A stretch of 64,000 bases of DNA, taken from contig NZ_JAASAG010000002.1 in NCBI RefSeq assembly GCF_012726265.1, positions 124,001 to 188,000 of the forward strand. The letters are read 5' to 3'. This document shows, piece by piece, positions 17,609 through 30,542 of this stretch (its first letter is position 1; every line of letters starts with the position of its first letter). This DNA is from Streptomyces sp. HNM0575. Lineage in GTDB: Bacteria > Actinomycetota > Actinomycetes > Streptomycetales > Streptomycetaceae. Made by a program: the position numbers and the translations under genes. Under the pieces are notes generated by a model, which did not search any database, was not told the origin of the DNA, and saw only the letters and a list, made by a program, of their open reading frames with translations.

Positions 17609-18035
17609 CCGTGCTCGCAATCTCGTCGGGGCCTGCCCCGGGACCGGCCCGGGGTCGGCTCATTCCAACCTCGTGTCGCAGAAGCGGAATTGGTCCCGTG
17701 TCGTCCCTGTGCATCCCCTCGGACGCCGTCAGACCCTTCCAGTACGGATGACAGGCGGTGTGACCATCTCCTGCTGGACCACTCGAAGGAGTGAACCGTA
17801 ACCGGGAGTCGGCGAACAACTCCCCTTGTGCACCCCAACCAGCCTGCAACGGGCTTCAATTGGAAAACCCGTCGGCGCCCTGGCAGGATGCGCGATCGCA
17901 TACTTGCGGACGGACTAATTCCGGTCAACTCCGGCCCCCCGGGACGCTGACCTGGCGGTCCTCAGGTGGCTCTCCGGCTCTTGACACGTGCGAGCGGGCC
18001 GTCGGCCGGCTGGCGGCGGAGTGCAGACTGACGGC
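17609..18035. other. Divergent control region between cvnA and the PP2C gene
   Basis: About 430 bp without a convincing gene. It must hold the promoters of the conservon (minus) and of the PP2C-like gene (plus), but no good -35/-10 pair was identified. Visible items: a GCGATCGC palindrome near 17891, TTGACA at about 17980 without a matching -10, and the out-of-frame ATG 17663 with a strong RBS mentioned under cvnA. Confidence 0.4.
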
Positions 18036-18911
18036 ATGCGCATCGACATGACCGGCGAACCCGGAGATCCTCGTCGCCCCAACGAGGACTACGTGTCGGC
18101 GGCTCTCCCCTCCTCCGGAGAGGGCGGCGCGCTGGTGCTCCTGGACGGTGTGACGCCCCCTCGGGGCGGGACCGGATGCGTGCACGGAGTGCCGTGGTTC
18201 ACGGCGCGGCTGGGCGGTTCGCTGCTCCAACTCGCCACCGCACAGCGGGATCTGACGCTGGATGCATGTCTTGCGGAAGCCATTTCGTCTACCGCCGCGG
18301 CACATGGTTCAATCTGTGACCTTTCTCACAGTCGCACTCCGCAGGCGACCGTCGTCGCGGTCCGCTGGAACGAGGAGCGCGTGGAGCACCTGGTCCTGTC
18401 CGACTCGGCGCTGCTGGTCGAGGCTCCGGGCGGCTCGGTGACGGAGGTGCTCGACACCCGGCTCGACCGGCTGCCCGAGCACGTCCGCACGCTCCGCGAC
18501 CAGGTGCGCGCGCTCCCCGAAGGCAGCCCGGAGCGCGGCGCCGCGCGCGACGAATACGTGGGCGCCGTCGAGGCGTTGCGCAACGCCCCAGGCGGCACCG
18601 GCTTCTACACGGCCGCCGCGGACCCCGGCGTCGCCTCGCTCGCGGTGACCGGCTCGACGCCGCGCGCCGACGTACGGGCGCTGCTCGCCCTCAGCGACGG
18701 CGCGGCACGCTGGAGCCAGACGTTCCGGCACGGTGACTGGGCGGCGCTGCTCGCCTTCGTACGGAAGGAGGGCACCGCGGCGCTGATCGCAGCCGTACGG
18801 GAGGCGGAGCGCGCCGATCCGCACGGCACGGCGCACCCGCGGGGCAAGCGGCACGACGACGCGTCGGCGGTCTTCGCCGAGCTGGGCGGGCCGGAGCCCG
18901 TCGGGACCTGA
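18036..18911 (+). CDS. PP2C-like serine/threonine phosphatase domain protein
   Basis: 291 aa. Metal-binding aspartates of the PP2C fold can be followed: NEDYVSAAL, VLLDGVTPP, a central VLSDSALLVEA and the late HDDASAVFAELGG. The usual GHGG after the first metal site is absent (VTPPRGGTGCVHGV), so it is a divergent member. Soluble, no membrane segment. ATG 18036 lacks a clear RBS. Its neighbours are a conservon kinase and a MarR regulator; the substrate is unknown. Confidence 0.65.
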   Translation: MRIDMTGEPGDPRRPNEDYVSAALPSSGEGGALVLLDGVTPPRGGTGCVHGVPWFTARLGGSLLQLATAQRDLTLDACLAEAISSTAAAHGSICDLSHSRTPQATVVAVRWNEERVEHLVLSDSALLVEAPGGSVTEVLDTRLDRLPEHVRTLRDQVRALPEGSPERGAARDEYVGAVEALRNAPGGTGFYTAAADPGVASLAVTGSTPRADVRALLALSDGAARWSQTFRHGDWAALLAFVRKEGTAALIAAVREAERADPHGTAHPRGKRHDDASAVFAELGGPEPVGT

Positions 18912-18922
18912 CGCGCGGAGCG

Positions 18923-19381
18923 TCAACTCTCGCCGTCGGACATGGCGTTGAGCTGGTGCAGCAGCCGGGCCAGTTCCGCGATCTCCACCGGGTCCCAGGC
19001 CCCGAGCTTGCGCATGTACTCGGCCCGTACCGCCTCCCGCACCGCGCGGAAGCGTTCGCGGCCCCGCTGGGTGAGATGCACGAGGGAGGCGCGGCCGTCG
19101 TCCGGGTCGGGGGCGCGGTAGATCAGCCCGAGGTTCTCCAGCACCCGCAGCTGGCGGCTGATGGTCGCCTTGCCGACGCCGAAGTAGACGGCGAGGTCGG
19201 TGGCCCGCTGGGGGCCGCCGTCGTCGATCCGTACGAAGAGTCCGTAGGCGGCGGGCTCCAGTTCCGGATGGACCTCGCGGGCGAGCTCACCCGAGAAGGC
19301 ACGCGCCCGGCGCAGGAAGACGGCCAACTCCCGCTCCAGTTCGAGCAGTTCGGGTGCGTGTTGCCACATGGACTCGTCCAC
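18923..19381 (-). CDS. MarR-family transcriptional regulator
   Basis: 152 aa with a MarR winged helix: ATDLAVYFGVGKATISRQLRVLENLGLI followed by the wing DPDDGRASLVHLT. GTG 19381 was chosen for AGAGG 8 nt upstream. Its stop is only 11 bp from that of the convergent PP2C gene. No adjacent efflux or catabolic gene on the same strand reveals its target; autoregulation is likely for the family. Confidence 0.85.
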   Translation of the reverse strand: MDESMWQHAPELLELERELAVFLRRARAFSGELAREVHPELEPAAYGLFVRIDDGGPQRATDLAVYFGVGKATISRQLRVLENLGLIYRAPDPDDGRASLVHLTQRGRERFRAVREAVRAEYMRKLGAWDPVEIAELARLLHQLNAMSDGES

Positions 19382-19648
19382 CTGTACGCCTCTTCCGTCT
19401 TCCCGTCCCCGCACCTACGCGCGCAGACTCCGCGTCGCCGACGGCGATCGTCGCAGCTGCGGCTGGATTTCGCAGGTACGGGCTCCTGAGGCGTGCTGTC
19501 CGTCTTCCCCGAATATGTCTGTGCGCGTACCGTTACAGATATGACATGCCCACACCAGAAAGGGCATGCCGAGCCCCCCACGGAACCGCAACACCGCCTA
19601 CACGCACCGCCATTCGTCCCCCGCCCCCCCACGGCCTCGGAGGCAGCG

Positions 19649-20500
19649 ATGCCAGGTCACGGATCCGGTACGGCTCGCCGCGGAGGAAGGTTCCTCACTG
19701 CGGCGGCACTGTTCATCTCCGCACTCGCCCTGCTGATCACCGCACCCGGTGCGGCGAGCGCGGCATCCCCTCAACCCGACCCTGTCAAACCCGGCGAAGC
19801 CTCGATGGGCGTCGGCGTGCGCATGCACGAGGGCGGTGATTCCACCGGCGGTTCACAGCCGGGGGCTCTCGCCGCAAGCGTGCACGGCGTCGACGTGAGC
19901 GGCCATCAGGGCAACGTCGGCTGGTCGACCTTGTGGAGCAGCGGCGTGAAGTGGGCCTACGTCAAGGCGACCGAAGGCACCTCGTACACGAACGAGTACT
20001 TCACGCAGCAGTACAACGGCTCGTACAACGTCGGAATGATCCGCGGGGCCTACCACTTCGCGCTGCCGGACAACTCCAGCGGCGCCGCGCAGGCCAAGTA
20101 CTTCACGGCCCATGGCGGCGGCTGGAGCAAGGACGGCAAGACGCTGCCCGGCGTGCTCGACATCGAGTACAACCCGTACGGCTCCACCTGCTACGGGAAG
20201 AGCGACAGCGCGATGGTCAGCTGGATCAAGGACTTCACCAGCACCTACAAGGCACAGACCGGCCGTGACGCCGTCATCTACACCACGACGGACTGGTGGA
20301 GCCAGTGCACGGGCAACAACGGCGGCTTCGGCAACAGCAACCCGCTGTGGGTCGCGCGTTATGCCTCGTCGGCCGGCACGCTCCCGAAGGGCTGGGGCTT
20401 CTACACCTTCTGGCAGTACACCTCCAGCGGGCCGACCGTGGGCGACCACGATCTGTTCAACGGAGCGATGGACCGCCTCAAGGCGCTCGCCAACGGGTAG
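19649..20500 (+). CDS. Secreted GH25 lysozyme (N-acetylmuramidase)
   Basis: 283 aa. Signal peptide (basic GTARRGGRF, hydrophobic [17 protein letters not shown], cleavage near ASAAS), a short linker, then a GH25 domain beginning [14 protein letters not shown]. Active-site acids are visible in VKATEG and the DxE motif VLDIEYNP. It hydrolyses the muramic acid-GlcNAc bond of peptidoglycan, like Streptomyces cellosyl. No C-terminal wall-binding domain. ATG 19649 has GGAGG five bases upstream. Confidence 0.9.
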   Translation: MPGHGSGTARRGGRFLTAAALFISALALLITAPGAASAASPQPDPVKPGEASMGVGVRMHEGGDSTGGSQPGALAASVHGVDVSGHQGNVGWSTLWSSGVKWAYVKATEGTSYTNEYFTQQYNGSYNVGMIRGAYHFALPDNSSGAAQAKYFTAHGGGWSKDGKTLPGVLDIEYNPYGSTCYGKSDSAMVSWIKDFTSTYKAQTGRDAVIYTTTDWWSQCTGNNGGFGNSNPLWVARYASSAGTLPKGWGFYTFWQYTSSGPTVGDHDLFNGAMDRLKALANG

Positions 20501-20523
20501 CGCTCGGCTCCGGCGCGCTCCGG

Positions 20524-20550
20524 CCCCGCCCACGGGCAGTGTGGGCGGGG
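20524..20550. terminator. Terminator hairpin between lysozyme and lon
   Basis: CCCCGCCCAC and GTGGGCGGGG form 10-bp perfect arms with a 7-nt loop, 24 bp after the lysozyme stop and before the convergent lon end. Confidence 0.6.
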
Positions 20551-20627
20551 TCCGGCACCGGCTTCCCGGCCGGTGAGCCCCGTCTGCCGCCGCACACCCT
20601 GCGCGCGGCGGGCAGCGGGCGGCGGGC

Positions 20628-23087
20628 TCAGGCCGCCACCGGGAGCTCCTGCTCGCCGGGGGCGCGGCCGGACTCCGCGGGCGTCAGGGCCAGTTCGAGC
20701 ACCTGGCGGATGTCGGAGAGCGGCCGGACGTCGAGCCCTTCCAGCACCTCCTCGGGCACATCGTCCAGATCGGGCTCGTTCCGCTTCGGGATGACGACCG
20801 TGGTGATGCCCGCACGGTGCGCGGCGAGGAGCTTCTGCTTGACGCCGCCGATGGGCAGCACCCGGCCGGTCAGCGAGACCTCTCCGGTCATCGCCACGTC
20901 CGTACGCACCTGACGTCCGCTCAGCAGCGACGCCAGCGCGGTGGTCATGGTGACGCCTGCGCTCGGCCCGTCCTTGGGCACCGCGCCCGCGGGCACGTGC
21001 AGATGGACTCCGCGGTCCTTCAGATCGCCGACCGGCAGCTCCAACTCCGCGCCGCGCGACCGCAGATACGACAGCGCGATGTGCGCGGACTCCTTCATCA
21101 CGTCGCCCAGCTGCCCGGTCAGGGTCAGCCCGGAGCCGCCCGTCTCGGGGTCGGCGAGCGACGCCTCGACGAAGAGCACGTCACCGCCCGCGCCGGTCAC
21201 GGCGAGTCCGGTCGCCACGCCGGGCACGGAGGTGCGCCGCTCCGCCGGGTCCTGAGCGGACTCGGGGGTGTGGTGCGGCCGGCCGATCAGCGCGCGCAGC
21301 TCGTCCGCCCCTACGGTGAAGGGCAGTTCACGCTCCCCCAGTTCGTGCTGGGCCGCGACCTTGCGCAGCACCCGGGCGACGGAGCGCTCCAGGTTGCGTA
21401 CGCCCGCCTCCCGCGTGTACTCCCCGGCGAGCTTGCGCAGCGCGCCGTCCTCCAGCCGGACCTCGTCGGCCTCCAGGCCGGTCCGCTCCAGCTGGCGCGG
21501 CAGCAGGTGGTCGCGGGCGATCGTGACCTTCTCGTCCTCGGTGTAGCCGTCGAGCTGCACGACCTCCATGCGGTCCAGCAGCGCGTCCGGGATCGCCTCC
21601 ATGACGTTGGCGGTGGCGAGGAAGACCACGTCGGACAGGTCGAGTTCGACCTCCAGGTAGTGGTCGCGGAACGTGTGGTTCTGCGCCGGGTCCAGGACCT
21701 CCAGCAGCGCCGACGAGGGGTCGCCGCGGAAGTCCGCGCCGAGCTTGTCCACCTCGTCCAGCAGCACCACCGGGTTCATGGAGCCGGCTTCCTTCACGGC
21801 ACGCACGATGCGTCCGGGCAGCGCACCCACGTACGTACGGCGGTGACCGCGGATCTCGGCCTCGTCGCGTACGCCGCCCAGCGCCACGCGCACGAACTTG
21901 CGTCCCATCGCACGCGCCACGGACTCGCCCAGCGAGGTCTTGCCGACTCCGGGCGGCCCGGTCAGCGCCAGGACGGCACCTCCGCGCCGGCCTCCGACGA
22001 CTCCGAGACCGCGCTCGTCACGGCGCTTGCGGACTGCCAGGTACTCGGTGATGCGCTCCTTCACGTCCTGGAGTCCGGCGTGGTCGGCGTCCAGCACGGC
22101 CTGTGCTCCGGCGATGTCGTACGCGTCCGCGGTGCGCTCGTTCCAGGGCAGCTCCAGCACGGTGTCGAGCCAGGTGCGGATCCAGCCGCCCTCGGGCGAC
22201 TGGTCGGAGGACCGCTCCAGCTTCTCCAGCTCCTTCATCGCGGCCTTGTGCACGTGCTCGGGCAGGGCGGCGGCCTCGACACGGGAGCGGTAGTCCTCGC
22301 CCTCGTCCTCGGGGTCGCCGTTGAGCTCGGCGAGCTCCTTGCGCACGGCGTCGAGCTGGCGGCGGAGCAGGAACTCCCGCTGCTGCTTGTCGACGCCCTC
22401 CTGCACGTCCTTCGCGATCGACTCGGCGACGTCCTGCTCGGCGAGGTGCTCGCGCAGCGTCGAGACGGCGAAGCGCAGCCGCTCGACCGGGTCGAGCGTC
22501 TCCAGCAGCGTCATCTTCTGCTCGGTGGACAGGAACGGCGAGTAGCCGGCGTTGTCGGCCAGCTGGCCCGCGTCGTCGATCTGCTGGAGCCGGTCCACGA
22601 CCTGCCAGGCGCCGCGCTTGCGGAGCCAGTCGGCGGCGAGGGCCTTGTACTCGGTCATCAGCTCGGAACGCTGCCCGTCCGCGGCGGCGTCCGGTGCTTC
22701 GCCGCTGCCGCTCTCCTCCGTGCCCGGGCCCCCGTCCTCGGAGGCCACGGGGGTGCCCTCGACCCACAGGGCCGCGCCGGGACCACTCGTACCGGAACCG
22801 ACGCGCACACGTCCGCGTGCGCGGATCAGGGCGCCGCGGTCGCCGCCCGCGAGCCGTCCGACCTGCTCGACGCTGCCGAGCACGCCCATGGCCGCATAGC
22901 TTCCGCCGATCCGCGGCACCATCAGCAGCTGCGGCTTCTCTCCTCCGGTGGCGGCGGCCTGTGCGGCCTCAACCGCCGCCCGTACATCGCTGTCGGACAG
23001 GTCCAGCGGCACCACCATTCCCGGCAGCACGACCTCGTCATCGAGGGGCAGCACGGGCAGGGTGAGCGGTGTGGACATCGAAGCCAT
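20628..23087 (-). CDS. lon: ATP-dependent protease Lon
   Basis: LonA-type protease, about 819 aa. N-terminal substrate-recognition domain ([16 protein letters not shown]), coiled coil, AAA+ domain with Walker [10 protein letters not shown] and Walker [11 protein letters not shown], and a protease domain with catalytic Ser in [10 protein letters not shown] and the downstream Lys in [10 protein letters not shown]. It degrades misfolded and regulatory proteins. ATG 23087 has GGGAGAG just upstream; an earlier in-frame start would run through the HAIR element. A short acidic insert ([20 protein letters not shown]) lies in the N-domain. Confidence 0.95.
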   Translation of the reverse strand: MASMSTPLTLPVLPLDDEVVLPGMVVPLDLSDSDVRAAVEAAQAAATGGEKPQLLMVPRIGGSYAAMGVLGSVEQVGRLAGGDRGALIRARGRVRVGSGTSGPGAALWVEGTPVASEDGGPGTEESGSGEAPDAAADGQRSELMTEYKALAADWLRKRGAWQVVDRLQQIDDAGQLADNAGYSPFLSTEQKMTLLETLDPVERLRFAVSTLREHLAEQDVAESIAKDVQEGVDKQQREFLLRRQLDAVRKELAELNGDPEDEGEDYRSRVEAAALPEHVHKAAMKELEKLERSSDQSPEGGWIRTWLDTVLELPWNERTADAYDIAGAQAVLDADHAGLQDVKERITEYLAVRKRRDERGLGVVGGRRGGAVLALTGPPGVGKTSLGESVARAMGRKFVRVALGGVRDEAEIRGHRRTYVGALPGRIVRAVKEAGSMNPVVLLDEVDKLGADFRGDPSSALLEVLDPAQNHTFRDHYLEVELDLSDVVFLATANVMEAIPDALLDRMEVVQLDGYTEDEKVTIARDHLLPRQLERTGLEADEVRLEDGALRKLAGEYTREAGVRNLERSVARVLRKVAAQHELGERELPFTVGADELRALIGRPHHTPESAQDPAERRTSVPGVATGLAVTGAGGDVLFVEASLADPETGGSGLTLTGQLGDVMKESAHIALSYLRSRGAELELPVGDLKDRGVHLHVPAGAVPKDGPSAGVTMTTALASLLSGRQVRTDVAMTGEVSLTGRVLPIGGVKQKLLAAHRAGITTVVIPKRNEPDLDDVPEEVLEGLDVRPLSDIRQVLELALTPAESGRAPGEQELPVAA

Positions 23088-23108
23088 GATCTCTCCCTCG
23101 GCATGCAA

Positions 23109-23143
23109 GTTGAGCTGTATTCGCTCAAGCTGTGCTTCCTCAA
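23109..23143 (-). promoter_or_regulatory. HAIR (HspR) operator over the lon promoter
   Basis: On the minus strand CTTGAGC-N7-GCTCAAC (23129-23109) matches the HspR HAIR consensus CTTGAGT-N7-ACTCAAG with exact spacing and near-complete arms. An upstream TTGAGG (23143-23138) plus a -10-like AATACA/ATACAG inside the HAIR make a plausible promoter that the repressor would cover. HspR control of lon is established in Streptomyces; here it is read from the site alone. Confidence 0.75.
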
Positions 23144-23241
23144 TGCACGCGGGGCCCCGGATGTTCCGCAGGGTCCCGGCTGTTCGCCAGGAGCGATCAC
23201 CGGCCCACCGGACGGCGGTGCACAAGCGGCAGGATGGGCCC

Positions 23242-24159
23242 ATGCATCAGCGGCCCACCTCTGTAAGCAGCGAACCCACCGGCGGCGATTCCGTGGCCCG
23301 CGATTCCGGGACCGGAGAGATCGGGACCGGAGAGACCGGGACCCGGGAGACCGGTGGGGCGCGTCCCGTCGTTCTCGACCGCAGGGACGGGCCGTACGGC
23401 GAGGTGGTACTGCGACGCCACGGCGAGCTGCTTCAGATCATCGCCAACGGGACCTTCCTCATGGACACCTCCGACGGGCGCTCCGAGCGGCTGCTCGTAC
23501 GGGCCGCCCTCGCGGAGCTGGACCGCGGACGCGAGCAGCGGTACGGCGGGCACCCCGGACCGCTTCGGCCGCCCCGGACGTCCCGGCCACCCCGGTCGCC
23601 CCGGCTGCTCATCGGCGGTCTCGGCGTCGGCTTCTCGCTCGCGGAGGCGGCACGGGAGCCGCGATGGGGCCGCATCACCGTCGTTGAGCGCGAAGAGGCC
23701 GTCGTCGACTGGCACCGAGAGGGCGGTCCGCTCTCGCAGCTGACGGCCGCTGCCCTGCGCGACCCCCGTACGGAGATCGTGCACGCGGACCTCGGCGCCT
23801 TTCTGCGGGAGGGCGCCGGACGGGAGGATCCGGGAGAGGCCCCGGAAGCGGCGCCTGACGCGGCGCCGTGCGACCCGTCCGGCGGGCGGCCCCCCTTCGA
23901 CGCGCTCTGCCTCGACGTCGACAACGGCCCGGAATGGACCGTCACCGAGGACAACGCCTCCCTCTACTCCCCCGCGGGAATCGCCGCCTGCCGGGCCCGG
24001 CTGGCACCCGGCGGCGTACTGGCCGTCTGGTCCGCACAAAGCTCCCCGACATTCGCGGACGCATTGTGGAATGCCGGATTCCAGAGGGTTCGCACGGAAG
24101 AGATCCCCGTCGCCCGAGGCGTCCCCGACGTGGTCCACTTCGCAACCAAACCGGCATAG
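23242..24159 (+). CDS. Spermidine synthase-like (aminopropyltransferase-fold) protein
   Basis: 305 aa Rossmann methyltransferase-fold protein. After a 45-residue low-complexity Gly/Thr/Glu-rich head come GPYGEVVLRRHGELLQIIANG and SGRSERLLVRAAL-like text, the nucleotide loop LLIGGLGVGFSLAEA, ITVVEREEAVV, and CLDVDNGPEWT. This layout fits the spermine/spermidine-synthase-like family common next to lon in streptomycetes. Several residues binding the aminopropyl donor cannot be confirmed by eye, so true polyamine synthesis is uncertain. Divergent from lon. Confidence 0.65.
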   Translation: MHQRPTSVSSEPTGGDSVARDSGTGEIGTGETGTRETGGARPVVLDRRDGPYGEVVLRRHGELLQIIANGTFLMDTSDGRSERLLVRAALAELDRGREQRYGGHPGPLRPPRTSRPPRSPRLLIGGLGVGFSLAEAAREPRWGRITVVEREEAVVDWHREGGPLSQLTAAALRDPRTEIVHADLGAFLREGAGREDPGEAPEAAPDAAPCDPSGGRPPFDALCLDVDNGPEWTVTEDNASLYSPAGIAACRARLAPGGVLAVWSAQSSPTFADALWNAGFQRVRTEEIPVARGVPDVVHFATKPA

Positions 24160-24239
24160 CCGCAGCCGACACGAGCCCCTTACGCTGCTGCAAGCACGTA
24201 TACAAACAAGCCACGGGGCCATTGCAGGGGCGGGGTCGA

Positions 24240-25064
24240 ATGGACCAGAAGAACATCACAACGGCACAGAGCAGCAACGCGTCCGCGACGACCACCCCCG
24301 GCGCACAGCGCAGGATCCTGGTCGTCGAGGACGATCCCACGATCGTCGACGCCATCGCGATGCGGCTGCGCGCGGAGGGATTCCAGGTGCAGACGGCGGG
24401 CGACGGCCCTGCCGCCGTCGACACCGCCGAGGCGTGGCAGCCCGATCTGATCGTGCTCGACGTGATGCTGCCGGGCTTCGACGGGCTGGAGGTCTGCCGC
24501 AGGGTGCAGTCCCAGCGTCCGGTTCCCGTGCTGATGCTCACCGCGCGGGACGACGAGACCGACATGCTCGTCGGGCTCGGCGTGGGCGCGGACGACTACA
24601 TGACGAAGCCGTTCTCGATGCGCGAGGTGGCGGCGCGGGTGCACGTGCTGCTGCGCCGCGTCGAGCGGGCCACGCTCGCCGCCCACACGCCGCGCAGCGG
24701 GATCCTCCGCCTCGGCGAGCTGGAGATCGACCACTCGCAGCGCCGGGTGCGCGTCACCGGCGAGGACGTGCATCTCACGCCCACCGAGTTCGACCTGCTG
24801 GTGTGCCTGGCGCACTCCCCGCGGGCCGTGCTCTCGCGCGAGCAGCTGCTCGCCGAGGTGTGGGACTGGGCGGACGCCTCCGGCACCCGCACCGTCGACA
24901 GCCACATCAAGGCGCTGCGCCGCAAGATCGGCGCGGAGCGCATCCGTACGGTGCACGGCGTCGGCTACGCGCTGGAGACCCCCTCTTCGGGCTCCAACGG
25001 TGCGAACGGTGGTGCCGGTGCGGAGGGCGGCGGATACCCGGCGCCGGCCGCGGACGGCTCCTGA
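24240..25064 (+). CDS. OmpR-family response regulator
   Basis: 274 aa. Receiver domain: acidic pocket VVEDDPTIVD, phosphoacceptor Asp in LIVLDVMLPGFDG, Thr in MLTARDDE and Lys in YMTKPFSMRE. DNA-binding winged helix of the OmpR/PhoB type: LTPTEFDLLVCLAHSPRAVL and VDSHIKALRRKIG. The N-terminus is Ser/Thr/Ala-rich and the C-terminus Gly-rich. It is followed 17 bp later by its sensor kinase. Signal unknown. Confidence 0.93.
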   Translation: MDQKNITTAQSSNASATTTPGAQRRILVVEDDPTIVDAIAMRLRAEGFQVQTAGDGPAAVDTAEAWQPDLIVLDVMLPGFDGLEVCRRVQSQRPVPVLMLTARDDETDMLVGLGVGADDYMTKPFSMREVAARVHVLLRRVERATLAAHTPRSGILRLGELEIDHSQRRVRVTGEDVHLTPTEFDLLVCLAHSPRAVLSREQLLAEVWDWADASGTRTVDSHIKALRRKIGAERIRTVHGVGYALETPSSGSNGANGGAGAEGGGYPAPAADGS

Positions 25065-25081
25065 CGGGCGGGCGTCGCGAC

Positions 25082-26338
25082 GTGACAGAGGTGTCCGACA
25101 CGCCTGTCAGGCGCCCCAGGCTGCGCCTGCCGTACGCGGTCCGGGTCACCGGGCGGTTCCTGTGGCGCGCTCTGCGTGCCCTGGGCCGCCTGCACCAGCG
25201 CCTGCGCCGGCGCTGGGAGCCCGTATGGATCGGCTGGCTCGACCGGATCTGGGAGGGGCTGCGCCCGCTCGACCCGTACCGCTCGGTGAAGGCGGCGCTG
25301 GGCGCGCTGGTGATCGTCTCCGTGGTGATCACCACGCTGCTCGCGCTCTTCGCGGTCAACTCGGCGACCGAGCTGCGCGTGATCACGATCATCTCGATCA
25401 TCGCCTCGCTGCTGATCACGCAGTTCGTGGCCCAGTCGCTCACGGCGCCGCTGGACGAGATGACCGACGCCGCGCGCGCCATGGCGGACGGCGACTACTC
25501 GCGGCGGGTGCGGGGCGACCGCAGGGACGAGTTCGGCGAACTCGCCGAGACCTTCAATCAGATGGCGGCCGACCTCGAAGCGGTCGACCAGCACCGCAAG
25601 GAGCTGGTCGCCAACGTCTCGCACGAGCTGCGCACCCCCATCGCGGCGCTGCGGGCCGTGCTGGAGAACGTCGTCGACGGAGTCTCCGACTCCGATCCCG
25701 AGACGATGCGCATCGCGCTCCAGCAGACGGACCGGCTGGGCCGGCTCGTGGCGCACCTCCTCGACCTCTCCCGCCTGGACAACGGTGTCGTGCCGCTGCA
25801 CGCACGCCGCTTCGAGGTGTGGCCGTACATGGCGGGCGTGCTCAAGGAAGCCAACATGAGCAAGGGGCAGGGGCACTCGCGTACGGACGTCCATCTGCAC
25901 CTGGACGTCTCCCCGCCCGAACTCACGGCCTACGCCGATGCCGAGCGGCTGCACCAGGTCGTCGCCAACCTCATCGACAACGCGGTCAAGCACAGCCCGC
26001 CGCACGGTCGCGTCACCGTGCGCGCACGGCCCGGGGCGACCGCGGAGAGCCTTGAGGTGGAGGTGCTCGACGAGGGGCCCGGCATCCCGGAGTCCGAGCG
26101 CGCGCACGTCTTCGAGCGCTTCAACCGGACGAAGGCCACGAAGGCCGCCGAGAGCTCCTCGCAGCGCAGCGGGGTCTCGGGCGGGGGCCCCGGCGGCGGC
26201 GACGGCGGTACGGGGCTGGGCCTGGCGATCGCTCGCTGGGCGGTCGACCTGCACGGCGGCTGGATCAGGGTCGCGGAGTCCCCGAAGGGGTGCCGTATCC
26301 AGGTCACGCTCCCGGGGGTGGAGGAGGCGCAGAAGTGA
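25082..26338 (+). CDS. Sensor histidine kinase with minimal extracytoplasmic loop
   Basis: 418 aa. A basic cytoplasmic N-terminus of about 75 residues precedes two membrane helices (LGALVIVSVVITTLLALFAV and RVITIISIIASLLITQFV) separated by only about 8 residues, then HAMP, H box LVANVSHELRTPIAALR, N box VANLIDNAVKHSPP, G1 DEGPGIPESE and GTGLGLAIARW. With almost no external domain it resembles intramembrane-sensing kinases that detect envelope or membrane events. A Ser/Gly-rich insert lies between the F and G2 boxes. GTG 25082 is the assumed start. Confidence 0.9.
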   Translation: MTEVSDTPVRRPRLRLPYAVRVTGRFLWRALRALGRLHQRLRRRWEPVWIGWLDRIWEGLRPLDPYRSVKAALGALVIVSVVITTLLALFAVNSATELRVITIISIIASLLITQFVAQSLTAPLDEMTDAARAMADGDYSRRVRGDRRDEFGELAETFNQMAADLEAVDQHRKELVANVSHELRTPIAALRAVLENVVDGVSDSDPETMRIALQQTDRLGRLVAHLLDLSRLDNGVVPLHARRFEVWPYMAGVLKEANMSKGQGHSRTDVHLHLDVSPPELTAYADAERLHQVVANLIDNAVKHSPPHGRVTVRARPGATAESLEVEVLDEGPGIPESERAHVFERFNRTKATKAAESSSQRSGVSGGGPGGGDGGTGLGLAIARWAVDLHGGWIRVAESPKGCRIQVTLPGVEEAQK

Positions 26339-26562
26339 CCGCGCCGCCCGGGCCCTGAGGTGTACGACGCGGAACGGGGTCCATCGGTTCCGCTCTGTCG
26401 CGAACCTTGCTTGTTTCCCGCCAGATCATGCGCCGAAACCGGACTCGTGATGTGACTTGCGTGACGACAACCCGGGCTGGACTGCAAGGGAGGCGGGGAG
26501 GGGCGTAGCCTTTGTTCCCGCTGTCCACCACCTAAGGAACGCGGAAGAGGGCGGTTGCCGCC

Positions 26563-30408
<3,846 letters not shown>

Positions 30409-30453
30409 GGAGCCGAACTCGGCGCCCGCGGCGCGCCGTTCCGCGCACAGCGA

Positions 30454-30492
30454 GGAGGGCCCGCCGGTACGGAAGGTACCGGCGGGCCCTCC
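30454..30492 (+). terminator. Strong hairpin terminator after kgd
   Basis: Perfect 17-bp arms (GGAGGGCCCGCCGGTAC and complement) with a 5-nt loop, 45 bp after the kgd stop and 50 bp before the end of the convergent TIR/NB-ARC/TPR gene; likely bidirectional. Confidence 0.8.
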
Positions 30493-30542
30493 GCCGTGTG
30501 CTGCGGCAGTGGGTGCCCAGCAGCGTTCTCAGCAGTGGGTGC

